A stretch of DNA of 33,460 nt, taken from assembly GCA_003427395.1 (NCBI GenBank), contig BFEA01000027.1, positions 2,857,009 through 2,890,468 on the forward strand, given 5' to 3'. The notes beneath the pieces were generated by a model. It was not told where the DNA came from. It ran no database searches and worked only from the letters and a program-made list of their open reading frames with translations. This DNA comes from Chara braunii (taxonomy: Eukaryota; Streptophyta; Charophyceae; Charales; Characeae). Positions 9,721 through 18,343 of the stretch are shown one piece after another (within the stretch, counting starts at the first letter, position 1; each line of letters opens with the position of its first letter). A program made the position numbers and the translations under genes.

Positions 9721-9779
9721 GAAGAAATCGACAATTGGGCCTACTAACCCTGGAACTTCCTCGAGATGGAATATTGAGC
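9721..9779 (-). repeat. Right arm of the inverted repeat
   Basis: Reverse complement of 9046-9110, at about three-quarters identity by eye. Together the arms enclose about 610 bp made up mainly of the polypurine block. Confidence 0.8.
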
Positions 9780-10001
9780 GGTTGACCTAAGAGTATATGA
9801 CCGTGTCGGTTATTTTCGTCTTTCCACTCACTCGTTCCTCCCATTTGGCATTGAAAGCATCACTCACAAATGTAGAAATAAACAATTCAAGAAATACTAA
9901 ATACATCAGATGCAACAACCCGTGTAAGGCGAAGAAGGGCATGACTCATATAGACACAGCCCGGTTCAGAGCTTTTTGCGATATGACATGCTAACGTACT
10001 C

Positions 10002-10110
10002 TACCGTCTTCACCCGAATAGAACGCCCTGTCATTGTCGCTCCATCCGGTCTAAAAGTTGGCCCAAATGCGGCCATAATGACCGGGCGTTCTATTTGGGT
10101 GAACACGGTA
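10002..10110. mobile_element. MITE copy 2
   Basis: 109 bp, starting TACCGTCTTCACCCGAATAG and ending in its near-perfect complement (GGGTGAACACGGTA). TIRs run about 27 bp with two mismatches. The outermost TA on each side fits a TA target duplication with TIRs starting CCGTCTTC. An internal CTAAAAGTTGGCCC resembles the core of copies 3 and 8. Confidence 0.93.
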
Positions 10111-10460
10111 GCCCCCGCTCAGGAATGCCTCTAGCTGGATGTGATGTGATGGTGCACAGGTAACAAAGCCCGCCGCAGCATGGTCCTTCCAACGCACGAT
10201 CTGCGGCTGCAGTTGAGCAGAGAGAGGTAGGTACCCTACAGAAATGGTGAAGGTCCGTATGATGGTAATTAGATCAATGGCGGATGTACTGTGGTCACGA
10301 TTTTTCGAGCGAAATTAGGAGCTCTTAAGATTTTTCATTGCCAGGACAATTTATCTTTTGATATTTTTTCTGTTCCGACGGTTTTTCATGATGTTTACGG
10401 TTTTACTTATTATGAACCCTTTTGCCTTTTTCCATTTGTTTGGGATTGTGTTTGTTTACC
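10111..10460. other. No recognisable feature
   Basis: Unique sequence between MITE copy 2 and the TTTCCG array. I see no gene, repeat or RNA motif. Confidence 0.4.
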
Positions 10461-10805
10461 TTCCCATCAGTTGCCGTTTCCGTTTTTTCCGTTTCCGTTT
10501 TCCGTGTCCGTTTGCCGTTTCCGTTTTCATATCGCTTTTCGTTTCCCTTTTTTTCCGTTTTCCGGTTTCATGTCGCTTTCTGTTTTCCGTTTCCCGTTTT
10601 CATTTCGCTTTTCGTTTCCGTTTTTTTTTCCCGTTTTCCTGTTTCATGTCGCTTCCCGTTTTCCGTTTCCCGTTTTCATTTCGGTGTCCGTTTGCGTTCT
10701 CCGATTTACGTTTTCGTTTCCGTTTCGGTTTTCGTTTCCGTTTTTATCGCCGTTTTGGTTTCCGTTGTCGTTTATGTTTTCGTTTTCGTTGTCGTTATCG
10801 TTCTT
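10460..10805 (+). repeat. TTTCCG-type minisatellite
   Basis: Pyrimidine-rich array of TTTCCGTTTTC and TTTCGTTTCCG variants with a higher-order unit containing CATTTCGCTTTTCGTTTCCG. It ends in a GTCGTTATCG run. Three plus-strand frames stay open (142-174 codons) with F, R, V and S repeats, which is expected of a stop-free hexamer. No protein is called. Confidence 0.92.
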
Positions 10806-10904
10806 ATATATATGATGGATTCGTGGTTTTGTTCCTCGTGCGAGCTGTAAGGTGATATGATGGATGGGGCTTTACTGATCAAGTCCGTGTAGTTATAATG
10901 ACTA

Positions 10905-11018
10905 TACTGTCTTCACCCGAATAGAACGCCCGGTCATCAAAGCTGCATCTGGACTGAAAGTTGCCCTGAATCGAGCTAAAAAAGAATGACAGGGCGTTCT
11001 ATTCGGGTGTAGACGGTA
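10905..11018. mobile_element. MITE copy 3
   Basis: 114 bp, starting TACTGTCTTCACCCGAATAG. The right end read inward is TACCGTCTACACCCGAATAG. The internal core CTGGACTGAAAGTTGCCC is shared with copy 8. No coding capacity. Confidence 0.93.
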
Positions 11019-11064
11019 GCAAGTTGTGCACATATGGCACTTATATAGCATCGCTTCGAAAGAG

Positions 11065-11351
11065 TACTCGTCTCCTTTTAACCCTAAACCTGTCTTCCCT
11101 AGGAATGCAACGCACCTAGTCAGTTCTTCGTCCAGATGCATCGCGCCTTAATTATGAATGTATGCAATCCGTCTTTCCTGCCCGAATACTCGTCTCCTTT
11201 TAACCCTAAACCTGTCTTCCCTAGGAATGCAACGCACCTAGTCAGTTCTTCGTCCGAATGCATCGCGCCTTAATCATGAATGTATGCAATGTCTTTCCTG
11301 CCCGAATGCAGTCGCGATGATGGTGCGTTGTATTCGGGGGAAGACGCGGTA
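11065..11351. mobile_element. MITE-derived tandem array (copy 4)
   Basis: Two nearly identical 122 bp units start at 11065 and 11187. Each carries a MITE-like left end (CTGTCTTCCCTAGGAATGCAACGCAC) and an inner TGAATGTATGCAAT string. The array then ends in a standard right TIR (GCGTTGTATTCGGGGGAAGACGCGGTA, ending 11351). It looks like one element whose left part was tandemly duplicated. Confidence 0.8.
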
Positions 11352-11360
11352 GTCTGTGTT

Positions 11361-11461
11361 CTCTACCCCTAGTTTGTATTTCAGCCGGGCGTTCTATTGG
11401 ATGAAGGCGGCTCTACCCCTAGTTTGTATTCCAGCCGGGCGTTCTATTCGGATGAAGACGG
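11361..11461. mobile_element. Two tandem right-end MITE fragments (copy 5)
   Basis: Two units of 50-51 bp each read CTCTACCCCTAGTTTGTATT, then CAGCCGGGCGTTCTATT and GATGAAGRCGG. The second half of each is the right TIR of the family. No left TIR is present. Confidence 0.82.
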
Positions 11462-11538
11462 CTTGAGACGTGTCAGGTAGATTGAATGATATCCTCCTTA
11501 ATTCCAATCCTGGGTTCGATCGAGGAGTTGTAGTAGAC

Positions 11539-11649
11539 TACCGGTTTCCTCTGAATTGAACGTATGGGGATTGTTGAAGCTGTATTTGGGCGAAATTCCT
11601 GTCTAGACACAGCGATAATCACCGTACGTTCTAATTAGGTGACGACGGC
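11539..11649. mobile_element. MITE copy 6, diverged
   Basis: 111 bp. The left end is TACCGGTTTCCTCTGAATTG. The right end is ACCGTACGTTCTAATTAGGTGACGACGGC. Both match the family TIR with several substitutions. It is probably older than its neighbours. Confidence 0.78.
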
Positions 11650-11770
11650 CTTCGTCCGTACAAATGAATGCAAAAGTACCGTTTGTAATTTGTATTAGGG
11701 TTATTATTATATTAAGAAATGCTATGGAACGCAAGAATTAGGTTTTCTTTCTTTCTGAGCAAGGGAACCG

Positions 11771-11795
11771 AACCTAACCTAACCTAACCTAACCT
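11771..11795. repeat. Five AACCT units
   Basis: Perfect run of five AACCT pentamers (TTAGG on the other strand), preceded by one diverged unit. TTAGG is an arthropod-type telomere unit, but a run this short inside a repeat cluster is better read as a simple repeat. Confidence 0.85.
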
Positions 11796-11815
11796 GACTT
11801 AACCAACCATGATGC

Positions 11816-11921
11816 TACCTTCCCCCGAATACAACGTACGGTCATTATAGCCTTATTTGGGGCATCTTCCAGTCGAAATACAGCTATACTGACCGTGCAT
11901 TGTATTCGGGGGAAGAAGGTA
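11816..11921. mobile_element. MITE copy 7
   Basis: 106 bp. The left end TACCTTCCCCCGAATACAACG lacks three bases (TTC) present in the right end, which reads inward TACCTTCTTCCCCCGAATAC. TIRs continue to CGGTCA. It is flanked by TA on both sides. Confidence 0.93.
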
Positions 11922-11999
11922 GGCCATACTCTTAACGGAATGAAACTATTTAACTAAACAAAAAAAATAGGAATGGAAGGGTCCCATTTGATCAAGCAT

Positions 12000-12024
12000 C
12001 CCCCCCCCCCCCCCCCCCCCCCCC
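12000..12024. repeat. Poly(C) run of about 25
   Basis: An uninterrupted C homopolymer. Its length is unlikely to be exact in the assembly. Confidence 0.9.
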
Positions 12025-12310
12025 AACAAAGACCTTATTTAGTCATTTTTTCAGACCAAAGATGTTGAAGAGGGGAAAGAAAAACATAAAGTTCGGATTA
12101 GGTGAGGTTTTTTCACTCTTGTTGCATTGTTGGCACTGCTCCACTGTTGCATGTTAGTTTCTTCTACTGGTACTGTGGTACATGTTCTAGCCGACCTTGA
12201 GTGTGAGGGTGTTAAGTTGATTGATCTATAGGTCAGATAAGTAGGTCCAGGAAAGTGTTGGTCTCGGTGCCTTTTCTCCAGTAAGAGATGAAAGACCGAC
12301 TCTACCTCTC

Positions 12311-12439
12311 TACTGTCTGCACAACCCAATAGAACGCCCGGTCATTATCTCTGTATCTAGACTGAAAGTTGCCCACCTAAATGCACAGCTGTATTGGGCC
12401 GGGGCGTTCCGGGCGCGTTCTATTCGAGGGAAGATGGTA
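12311..12439. mobile_element. MITE copy 8, with inserted right-end bases
   Basis: 129 bp, longer than the others. It starts TACTGTCTGCACAACCCAATAG and ends in GCGTTCTATTCGAGGGAAGATGGTA. The internal core CTAGACTGAAAGTTGCCC matches copy 3. The extra length is a partial doubling (GGGGCGTTCCGGGCGCGTTC) of the right TIR. Confidence 0.88.
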
Positions 12440-12478
12440 GGCTGTTCGGTATTACCCCAGGTACTAGGTGATATTAGT

Positions 12479-12716
12479 TAAAAAAAAAAATTGGAGATGG
12501 ATAGACAAAGACAAGGCCCGCCTGCGTTACTTCAGGGTTTCCACAACAATCGGAAAAAAAAAAAAAAAATCTNCAGGTTTCCAGAGGGNATNTNNNTNAA
12601 AAAAAAAATTGGAGATGGATANAAAAANACAAGGCCCGCCTGCGTTACTTCAGGGTTTCCACAACAATCGGAAAAAAAAAAAAAAAAAAATCTTCAGGTT
12701 TCCAGAGGGGAGAGGT
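12479..12716 (+). repeat. 118 bp tandem duplication containing Ns
   Basis: Two nearly identical units begin with an A-run then TTGGAGATGGATA (12491 and 12609). They share CAAGGCCCGCCTGCGTTACTTC and CACAACAATCGG before a second A-run. About ten Ns sit at the junction. The first unit and the start of the second could be the same genomic segment read twice. Confidence 0.8.
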
Positions 12717-12837
12717 GGATTCGGTTCGTTTATTATTATTACTAATTAATAATTAAAGAAAATTGAAAACTGCCTACTTTTTTTTTCGGTACACGTGTCA
12801 GACCGCCGCTGGATGTGTTTTATTTTGGCGGAAATTC

Positions 12838-13095
12838 TGTCAAAAACTAGGCTACCAGAGTGGCCCGGGGTCACTTGCCCGGCCAGGCCAAATATATATA
12901 TATATATTTTTTATATTTTATTTTAAATTTGGTGAAGAATTATGATGTGACTTTGAGGCAAAAGTTGTTCAGTTTATTTTTCTTCATAACATAGTTTTTC
13001 GGATTTTTTTGATTTTTTTTTTTTTGGCCGGGACCTTCCTTGGTCCTTGCACGGGCTGGCCACCTGGGACCCGGTAGGCTAGGTCAAAAAAATCT
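12838..13095. mobile_element. Foldback element with AT-rich centre
   Basis: The left arm (about 12838-12893) reads TGTCAAAAACTAGGCTACC and then GGCCCGGGGTC, CCCGG and GGCCAAA. The right arm (about 13024-13095), in reverse complement, carries TTGACCTAGCCTACC, GGGTCCCAGG and CCGGCCAA. Between them is TATATA and T-rich DNA. This is the form of a MITE or foldback element. No target duplication is certain. Confidence 0.6.
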
Positions 13096-13099
13096 CGAA

Positions 13100-13420
13100 A
13101 TCCGTTATGATTTATTTAACAATATATTACGCCAAACGATTTGAGCGGAGTTCACACGGAGCATGGTCCCATTAGCAGGCGGATAGGAGTGCGGCCGATC
13201 CAGTGTGACACTGAGTGGCAGCGGCCTGACAGGTTCATTACGAATTTCTGGGGTGAGAAAACAGGAGAAAGGCAAAAAAAAAGAAAAAAGAAACAGAGAC
13301 CTCCCACCTGAAATCACGTCAGAGTGCTTCCCAGCCATCAGATCACAAATGATCTGATGCTGGTGCTTGCAACAACAGTAGAGAGTAACTGCCATATTTT
13401 CTAAACTCAACTTCTGTCAG
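13100..13420. other. No recognisable gene
   Basis: Contains an A-rich stretch at 13273-13290. Minus-strand frames here run into the 51 bp duplication next door and carry no domain I recognise. Confidence 0.4.
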
Positions 13421-13522
13421 CAGTGATCCTGACGCCCTCCATATACTCCGTGATTGAAGGAGGGCTCCACCCAGTGATCCTGACGCCCTCCATATACTCC
13501 GTGATTGAAGGAGGGCTCCACC
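13421..13522 (+). repeat. Perfect two-copy 51 bp tandem repeat
   Basis: Units start CAGTGATCCTGACGCCCTCC at 13421 and 13472 and appear identical. Each contains GCCCTCC facing GGAGGGC. Being identical, it is either a very recent duplication or an assembly artefact. Confidence 0.93.
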
Positions 13523-13581
13523 CAATGAGATAATTGCACAACAGCAAGCAAAATACTGAAAACTTCTATCCAGTGGGCCTA

Positions 13582-13618
13582 TGGCCGACCCCACTCTCTT
13601 TTGGGGTTGGCCATACCC
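13582..13618. repeat. Imperfect 13 bp hairpin
   Basis: TATGGCCGACCCC faces GGGGTTGGCCATA across a ten-base loop with one mismatch. Just downstream, at about 13734-13778, a short unit (GTACTGACCATGGGATCACGA) is tandemly doubled. Confidence 0.75.
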
Positions 13619-13779
13619 CCAACGGATTGAAAAGATTTTGGCGGGAAGCTTCCTTTGCACCAGCATGCTCAGTGTTAAGGAGAGGAGGAGGGGAACCAAG
13701 ATCTCCTTACTGTCTCGGGTAATACATTTAAAGTACTGACCATGGGATCACGAGTACTGACCATGGGATCACGAGTACT

Positions 13780-14655
13780 GCACGACCACACAAACTCTTT
13801 TCTATCCTATCCGGTTGCTAGTGGGACCATGCTCACGCTCGTATTTAATTGGAACCTCCTTTTTTTTTTTTTTTTTTTTTTTTTTAATCCACTCTTTTTT
13901 AAGATAAAAAAAAAACGCTTTTTTTCCCACTTTTTTTATGATTACAAAAAACAAAAAAAGCTCGGGTGAAGTAACTCTTTTATATATGCCTAAGAATTAG
14001 GAGCCCTCCAGGAATGCGCTCGAACGAATTATTTGATTTGGAATAAGTTTATTGAGCTTTATTCTTTCTTTCTTTTTTGTTTTTTGTTTTTTCTTTTTCC
14101 CCAAAACACAGTCAAATTCATTATCTATGAATATTGAAAAGAGGCCAGGGACCGCACAATTCAACCGGGATTTATGGCGCAGCAGCAGCAGCCGGTTTAG
14201 CTTACGAGTATCAATTTTTTGTTATCATGTTTTTCATTTCCCAGTTTTGCTGCTAAATTTTATGTTTCGCTGCTAAATGAACCAACGAGGGCTCTACTCG
14301 TTGTGAGTAAGAAAAACCACCACCACTCTAACCTGCCTAACTACCCACCTATTCCATCTGCTCTTAAGATTGAGCGTTATTCTTATTATTAGTTATTAAA
14401 TTGTCTTTTTTTCTTTTTTTCTTTCAAAGATGACAGCAAAGTTAAGAGCAAACCCTCGACTGACCGAAGTTCGAACTAATTTACTCTTGCAAGGGAAACA
14501 TGAGTGAGAGCGATAGACACAAATCCAAATTGCAAAATCATGCTGTAGCCCAGATAGTTGTGTACCAAGCAAGCAGAATGCACAATGCACCGAGTTATCT
14601 ATCAGCCAAATAAGAGCACAGCAATAAACTCAAATGTCAATGTGGACACTCTGTG
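13780..14655. other. T-rich and AT-rich region, no gene seen
   Basis: A poly(T) run of about 26 lies at 13859-13885, with several shorter T and A runs up to 14100. No coding or RNA motif is recognised. Confidence 0.5.
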
Positions 14656-14660
14656 TCTGC

Positions 14661-14729
14661 ACCAGCACAGTGTCCAAGGTCGCTCAAGTGTCCAAGATCA
14701 CTCCACCAGCACAGTGTCCAAGGTCGCTC
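14661..14729 (+). repeat. Two copies of a 25 bp motif, 44 bp apart
   Basis: ACCAGCACAGTGTCCAAGGT followed by CGCTC occurs at 14661 and 14705, with a partial third GTGTCCAAGATCACTCC between them. Confidence 0.85.
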
Positions 14730-15330
14730 TTCTCTATTGGCGGTAGGCGCCGAGCCTATCTACTCAGCACCTATACTAGCCTACACTGTGTTCATGCAAA
14801 GAAATCACTTCTTTGCAGAATGATGTATGTGGTGACGATATCGCCAATGCAGACTGCCAGCATACGCCAGTATGCAGAATTGACAAAGATAGGCCTCTCG
14901 TAAATATTCTGGTCCTCCTTCACTTAGGGCGGGCACAAGTCTGTACGCGCCCTCAGCCGAGATGTGGGGTGAGCTCTAGCAGGGCCACTGCTGCGAAGAT
15001 TTAGGCCCCCATGTAAATTCCGACAGCCCTTTAGCGTGATCACACTGGCCTGTATCCCAGGCCTTGGCACATATTGGCAGGCCCTGCCTTCACTTAGGGC
15101 GGTCAGGCAAGGCCTTTCCAGCACTGCCGAGGCCTCAAATTCTCGCACTCAATTGTAAGTATGGTTAATTACGAGCCGTCCAGGTAATCCGTTCGAGCAA
15201 GTGTGATGGCCTAGAGATGTCATCGTGAAACTGACCAGCCCCAGGTAATACATACGGAGAACTTGGTTTATCTATCATGGCTAGAAGTTATTTTGTCTTT
15301 TGTGCATGTGGTGAGTAGTGCAGTGTGGCT
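14730..15330. other. No recognisable gene
   Basis: The string TTCACTTAGGGCGG occurs at about 14919 and 15089, each followed by sequence rich in GGC. That is the only internal structure I see. Short open frames on both strands carry no recognisable domain. Confidence 0.4.
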
Positions 15331-15437
15331 CACAGACCTAAGACTTCTGTTTTTTTTTTTTTTTTTGGCCATGCTAGTCTTCTCTGTATCGTTCCAATTT
15401 TAACAGATATCCCGAAGGACACAGACCTAAGACTTCT
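15331..15437 (-). pseudogene. U6 snRNA retropseudogene with poly(A) and 18 bp TSD
   Basis: U6 is the catalytic spliceosomal snRNA. On the minus strand the copy begins at 15420 with the conserved U6 5' end (GTCC-TTCGGGA-AT). It passes through AAAATTGGAACGATACAGAG, including the intact ACAGAGA box, and stops after AGCATGGCC at 15367. That is about 54 nt of U6, so the 3' half is missing. It continues directly into 17 A residues (the T-run at 15350-15366 on the plus strand). An 18 bp direct repeat, CACAGACCTAAGACTTCT, lies at 15331-15348 and 15420-15437, with one base shared with the U6 body. A truncated RNA copy, an A-tail and a target duplication are the marks of retrotransposition by LINE machinery. 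Without the 3' end it should not yield functional U6. Confidence 0.93.
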
Positions 15438-16192
15438 AATCATCGATAAACAAAACGTGTCCTGGCTCATTTTGCATGTTTGGCGAGTAGTGGAACGAGG
15501 CCCTTGTACCTCAACAACACTTACAGGTGTACCAACTGTGTTTGCCCCGTTGGTAAACATATTGTTTTATTGAAATTTATTCTGATTTGTTTTGTTCTTA
15601 TTGGAATCCCTGTTGCTGCAAAATGATGCTGGGGGGATGTTGGGGGGTTCCCCCCCCCCAAAAAAAAAAGAAAAAATTTAAAAATCGAGGGGGGTTAGTT
15701 TGGTGAAAGAGGGGTGTAGCCTATACGTACCCTCTTTGGAGAGACTTCATGCTTTTCACGTACCCTCTTGGGGTTTCCTTGTTGGGTTGACAATGCAGCA
15801 ACTGAACTGTCTGCTTGGCACGGATCCTCTCTTTTGAGAGGGCTTGCACATGCTCTCCATTTTAACCACAGAGTGGCAGGGTGCTGTTAAGGTCAAGAGA
15901 GTGTGCTTCAGAGCTGGGCAAGTGTGCATGCCATGCTGTATCTCTTTTCAACCAGGCACATAACACAGTGACGGAGTGCTGAAAAAGATTGTCCAAGAAG
16001 AGTACACAGTGAGGATTGGATGAGCGGTGCTCCTCTTATCTAGACACCAGGTCTTGGGAGCTTGGTGTTGAACTCTGTATCAGTCACTGGGGATGCGGTT
16101 CTCCACTTTTCTTGCCTCTCTCTGTCTGTCTGTCTGTTCTGCACTTTTCTTGTCAATCATTCTCATCTAAGAGTTGAGGAAGAAGGTGAGGG
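15438..16192. other. No recognisable gene
   Basis: Contains a GGGGGG / CCCCCCCCCC / A-run cluster near 15630-15670, which is hard to sequence. CTCTTTTGAGAG near 15827 is a small palindrome. No gene is seen. Confidence 0.45.
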
Positions 16193-16250
16193 NNNNNNNN
16201 NNNNNNNNNNNNNNNNNNNNNNNNNNNNNNNNNNNNNNNNNNNNNNNNNN
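16193..16250. other. Assembly gap, 58 Ns
   Basis: A run of N. Frames reported through it are meaningless. Confidence 1.
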
Positions 16251-16796
16251 GGTCCAGTTGTTTTGTTCTTGTTCAGTGTTAATGGGATGGTGGTGCATTT
16301 CTGAGTCGGCTTCCCGTGCGATTCGGTGTGTCCTTGCAGTTGGATTGTTGCCCTTTTGCATGTCCTGTTGTGATGTGTGTCAGTCTGGGCTGTTTTTTTT
16401 TCTTTCCTTACCTGCCCGCTGCTTGGTTCAGCAATGAGCAGGTGTGGCGTTTAGGCAGATGGGGTTGTAGTAACCCGAAAATCGGCAGCACCACTGCGCT
16501 CAGCCTCGTACGTTTGAACTCTTTGTTCTTGGGTTAAAAAAATGAAAGAAATGGCCATTTTGCTGCTGCACTCCATTTGGATGGTTCTGGGGCGATCTGG
16601 TCAGTCACATTATCATGGCCAACTTTGGGACTCGTGGCCTTCTCTTGTTTGCCACTTGCGGTTTTCGAGAGGACTTGCTGTTGGTAATAGGTGATTTTGC
16701 AAAACGAACGGGTATAAATATACACACACACACATTCACACACTCACACATGCACACATGCACAGTCGTTAATTTTTCGACTGTATGGCGAATATG

Positions 16797-16832
<36 letters not shown>

Positions 16833-16875
16833 CGTCCTTTTTAGGGTGGAGTTGTGTATAGTGAACATGGCGCGC
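16251..16875. other. CA microsatellites, otherwise no gene
   Basis: (CA)n-type runs lie at about 16721-16764 (interrupted by T) and 16800-16828 (pure). Before them there is no recognisable feature. Confidence 0.6.
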
Positions 16876-16879
16876 GTGC

Positions 16880-18020
16880 GCACTGTCACACTTTTCCCAG
16901 TCTGGCCACGTCTGATGACCAGAAAGCCAACACGCTGTCACACAGGATTTTGATGATGTTTGCAAAAAAAAAAAAAATCCCTTCCTGTTGTGTGCATCCG
17001 GCTTTGAGCGAGACCCTTCAATTGCGGTCTTCGCCGGCCTTCAGTCTCAGGAATGTTTTATTTTGATTCGGAACAGCAGAGAACATGCAAATGATAATTG
17101 TGAACTTTAATGTGTCATGCATGCATCCATTTTGCCAGTTTACTAATTTTGAGAACTGTGACAAGATCATCAGAGAACTTTTGCTGAGTCAATGCAAAAG
17201 AAACAGGACTGACTGACTCAAGGCTTAGGCAAGGTAAGTGAGGGAAGAATGAGGTCTCATAATAGTCTCCAAAGGTACAGATGGATGGGCACGGCCAACA
17301 CTCGTCAAGAGTCCTCACTTGTCCCTCTTGCGTCTCTCCATCAGTCTCTCATTTAGCTGTGTGTCTCTTGTGCCTCAAGCCATGCCTATGTACCTCCTGA
17401 GATTGTGGGCTCTGAATGTAGAGCCACCTAAAGCCTGCAAGTTCAGAACACTTTCATCCAAGACCCATGACACAGCAATCGATCATAGCACAGAATTCCT
17501 CCCACAGGGTAGGAAGATGGGGTCGGGAGAAAATCCCTTGTCTGAGATGCCTAAACTCTGACGGCTTAGTAGCCGCCTCGTAGTCAATCTCAGTAGGAGA
17601 AATATACCGCCTGGCAGGCTCCACTAAGTCACCCCACCAAGAGCCATCCGTGAGAGGGAAAGGGACTGGAGGCTTGGGATAGTCAGTAAAGCTTGGGTCC
17701 AAAGCTGCGTATCAGCCTGGTACCACCCTCATCAAGTTCCCTCTCCTTTCCTTCAAGGTATCTTGCTCCTGAGGTCCAGACTGAGTAAAAGAGATCGTGA
17801 GTTTCCTTGCCTGCCTTCAAATAGATCATCAAATCGTGAACGGTACCGCCTGCAAACTCAGTGTGAACTACAAAAATTGGCAAATCCCTCTGCCTGAAAC
17901 ACACTGCGCTAACATACCGATACCGGAAGGCATCTTTGGAAGCAATCTGGTTGAGACTGGTCAGGATAGTCTCCTGGACTGGGAACAAGGAGATGCCGCT
18001 CATGTGTAGGAAAAAATGCA
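16880..18020 (-). repeat. Duplicated unit, copy A (partner at 26.5-27.7 kb)
   Basis: This block aligns by eye along its whole length to about 26520-27690 in the same orientation. It includes a non-coding 3' portion: GAGCGAGACCCTTCA at 17008 versus 26673, TTTTATTTTGATTCGGAACAG, and CCGACTGACTCAAGGCTTAGGC-like strings. Similarity is high in both coding and non-coding parts. It fades within about 100 bases upstream of the shared minus-strand ATG, so the copied unit has a fairly sharp edge there. Confidence 0.85.
17455..18003 (-). pseudogene. Unrecognised protein gene, copy A, frameshifted
   Basis: Minus-strand ORF starting at the ATG at 18003-18001. The same position and context (CACATGAG) start the partner copy. 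It begins M-S-G-I-S-L-F-P, and the first part has a S-L-N-Q-I-x-S-K-D-A-F motif. At 17687/17688 copy A lacks two bases (CA) present in copy B, which ends the first frame after G-P-K-L-Y. The continuation in the next frame (17454-17702) holds T-D-Y-P-K-P-P-V-P-F-P-L-T-D, then S-P-T-E-I-D-Y-E-A and P-T-L-W-E-E-F-C, and stops at TGA. I recognise no family, signal peptide or membrane span. The two copies look about 70% alike at protein level with many silent differences, so the ancestor was probably under protein selection. It may be a gene carried by a transposon or a host gene family. Confidence 0.65.
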
Positions 18021-18187
18021 AAGAGTGAACAGAACAATAATGAAATGTGGCTGGAGATGAGCTGATAGTTTGTTGGTCGAGTAGCGTTGCCTTCCCTCTT
18101 CTTTGCTAACACATAGCATGGGATATCACCAAACGTTGCGAGGAGTCTGTTGCGGGGGGTCAGGCGTTGACTCGTTCAGGGGCGTAG

Positions 18188-18343
18188 ATGACCAAGTTCT
18201 ATATCGTTTATGCTGATCAGGGTTTTCAAACAGGACTATGGATTGCTTATTATGCCCAAGGGTTATTATCGGCCTTTTCTTCGATGCTACCGGAATTAGT
18301 AATAACAGAACTAATCTCTGTCAATCAAGAAACTCGTGAGTAA
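18188..18343 (+). CDS. 51-codon ORF, divergent from copy A gene
   Basis: ATG at 18188 to TAA at 18341-18343, with an in-frame stop just before the ATG. It starts M-T-K-F-Y-I-V-Y and contains A-Y-Y-A-Q-G-L-L and L-I-S-V-N-Q-E. The last part and the 70 bases after it align without gaps to 29970-30060, which encodes L-V-S-I-N-Q-E followed by an open frame to F-L-A-H-L. Because the similarity continues past the stop in copy A (to T-F-L-T-H), this ORF is likely a truncated remnant of a longer protein. It lies 185 bp from, and divergent to, the copy A gene. No family is recognised. Confidence 0.35.
   Translation: MTKFYIVYADQGFQTGLWIAYYAQGLLSAFSSMLPELVITELISVNQETRE

Noticed and set aside
9046-9779. 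LTR retrotransposon ends
   Set aside because: The arms are inverted, not direct, and there is no gag, protease or reverse transcriptase motif between them.
10291-10855. Three overlapping plus-strand ORFs of 142-174 codons
   Set aside because: All three frames are open through the TTTCCG minisatellite, which shows that repeat composition is the cause.
11771-11795. Telomere-type TTAGG repeats
   Set aside because: Only five units, internal, and of a type not expected in a plant-like genome; a simple repeat is enough to explain it.
16062-16437. ORFs crossing the N gap
   Set aside because: The reading frame across 58 unknown bases has no meaning.
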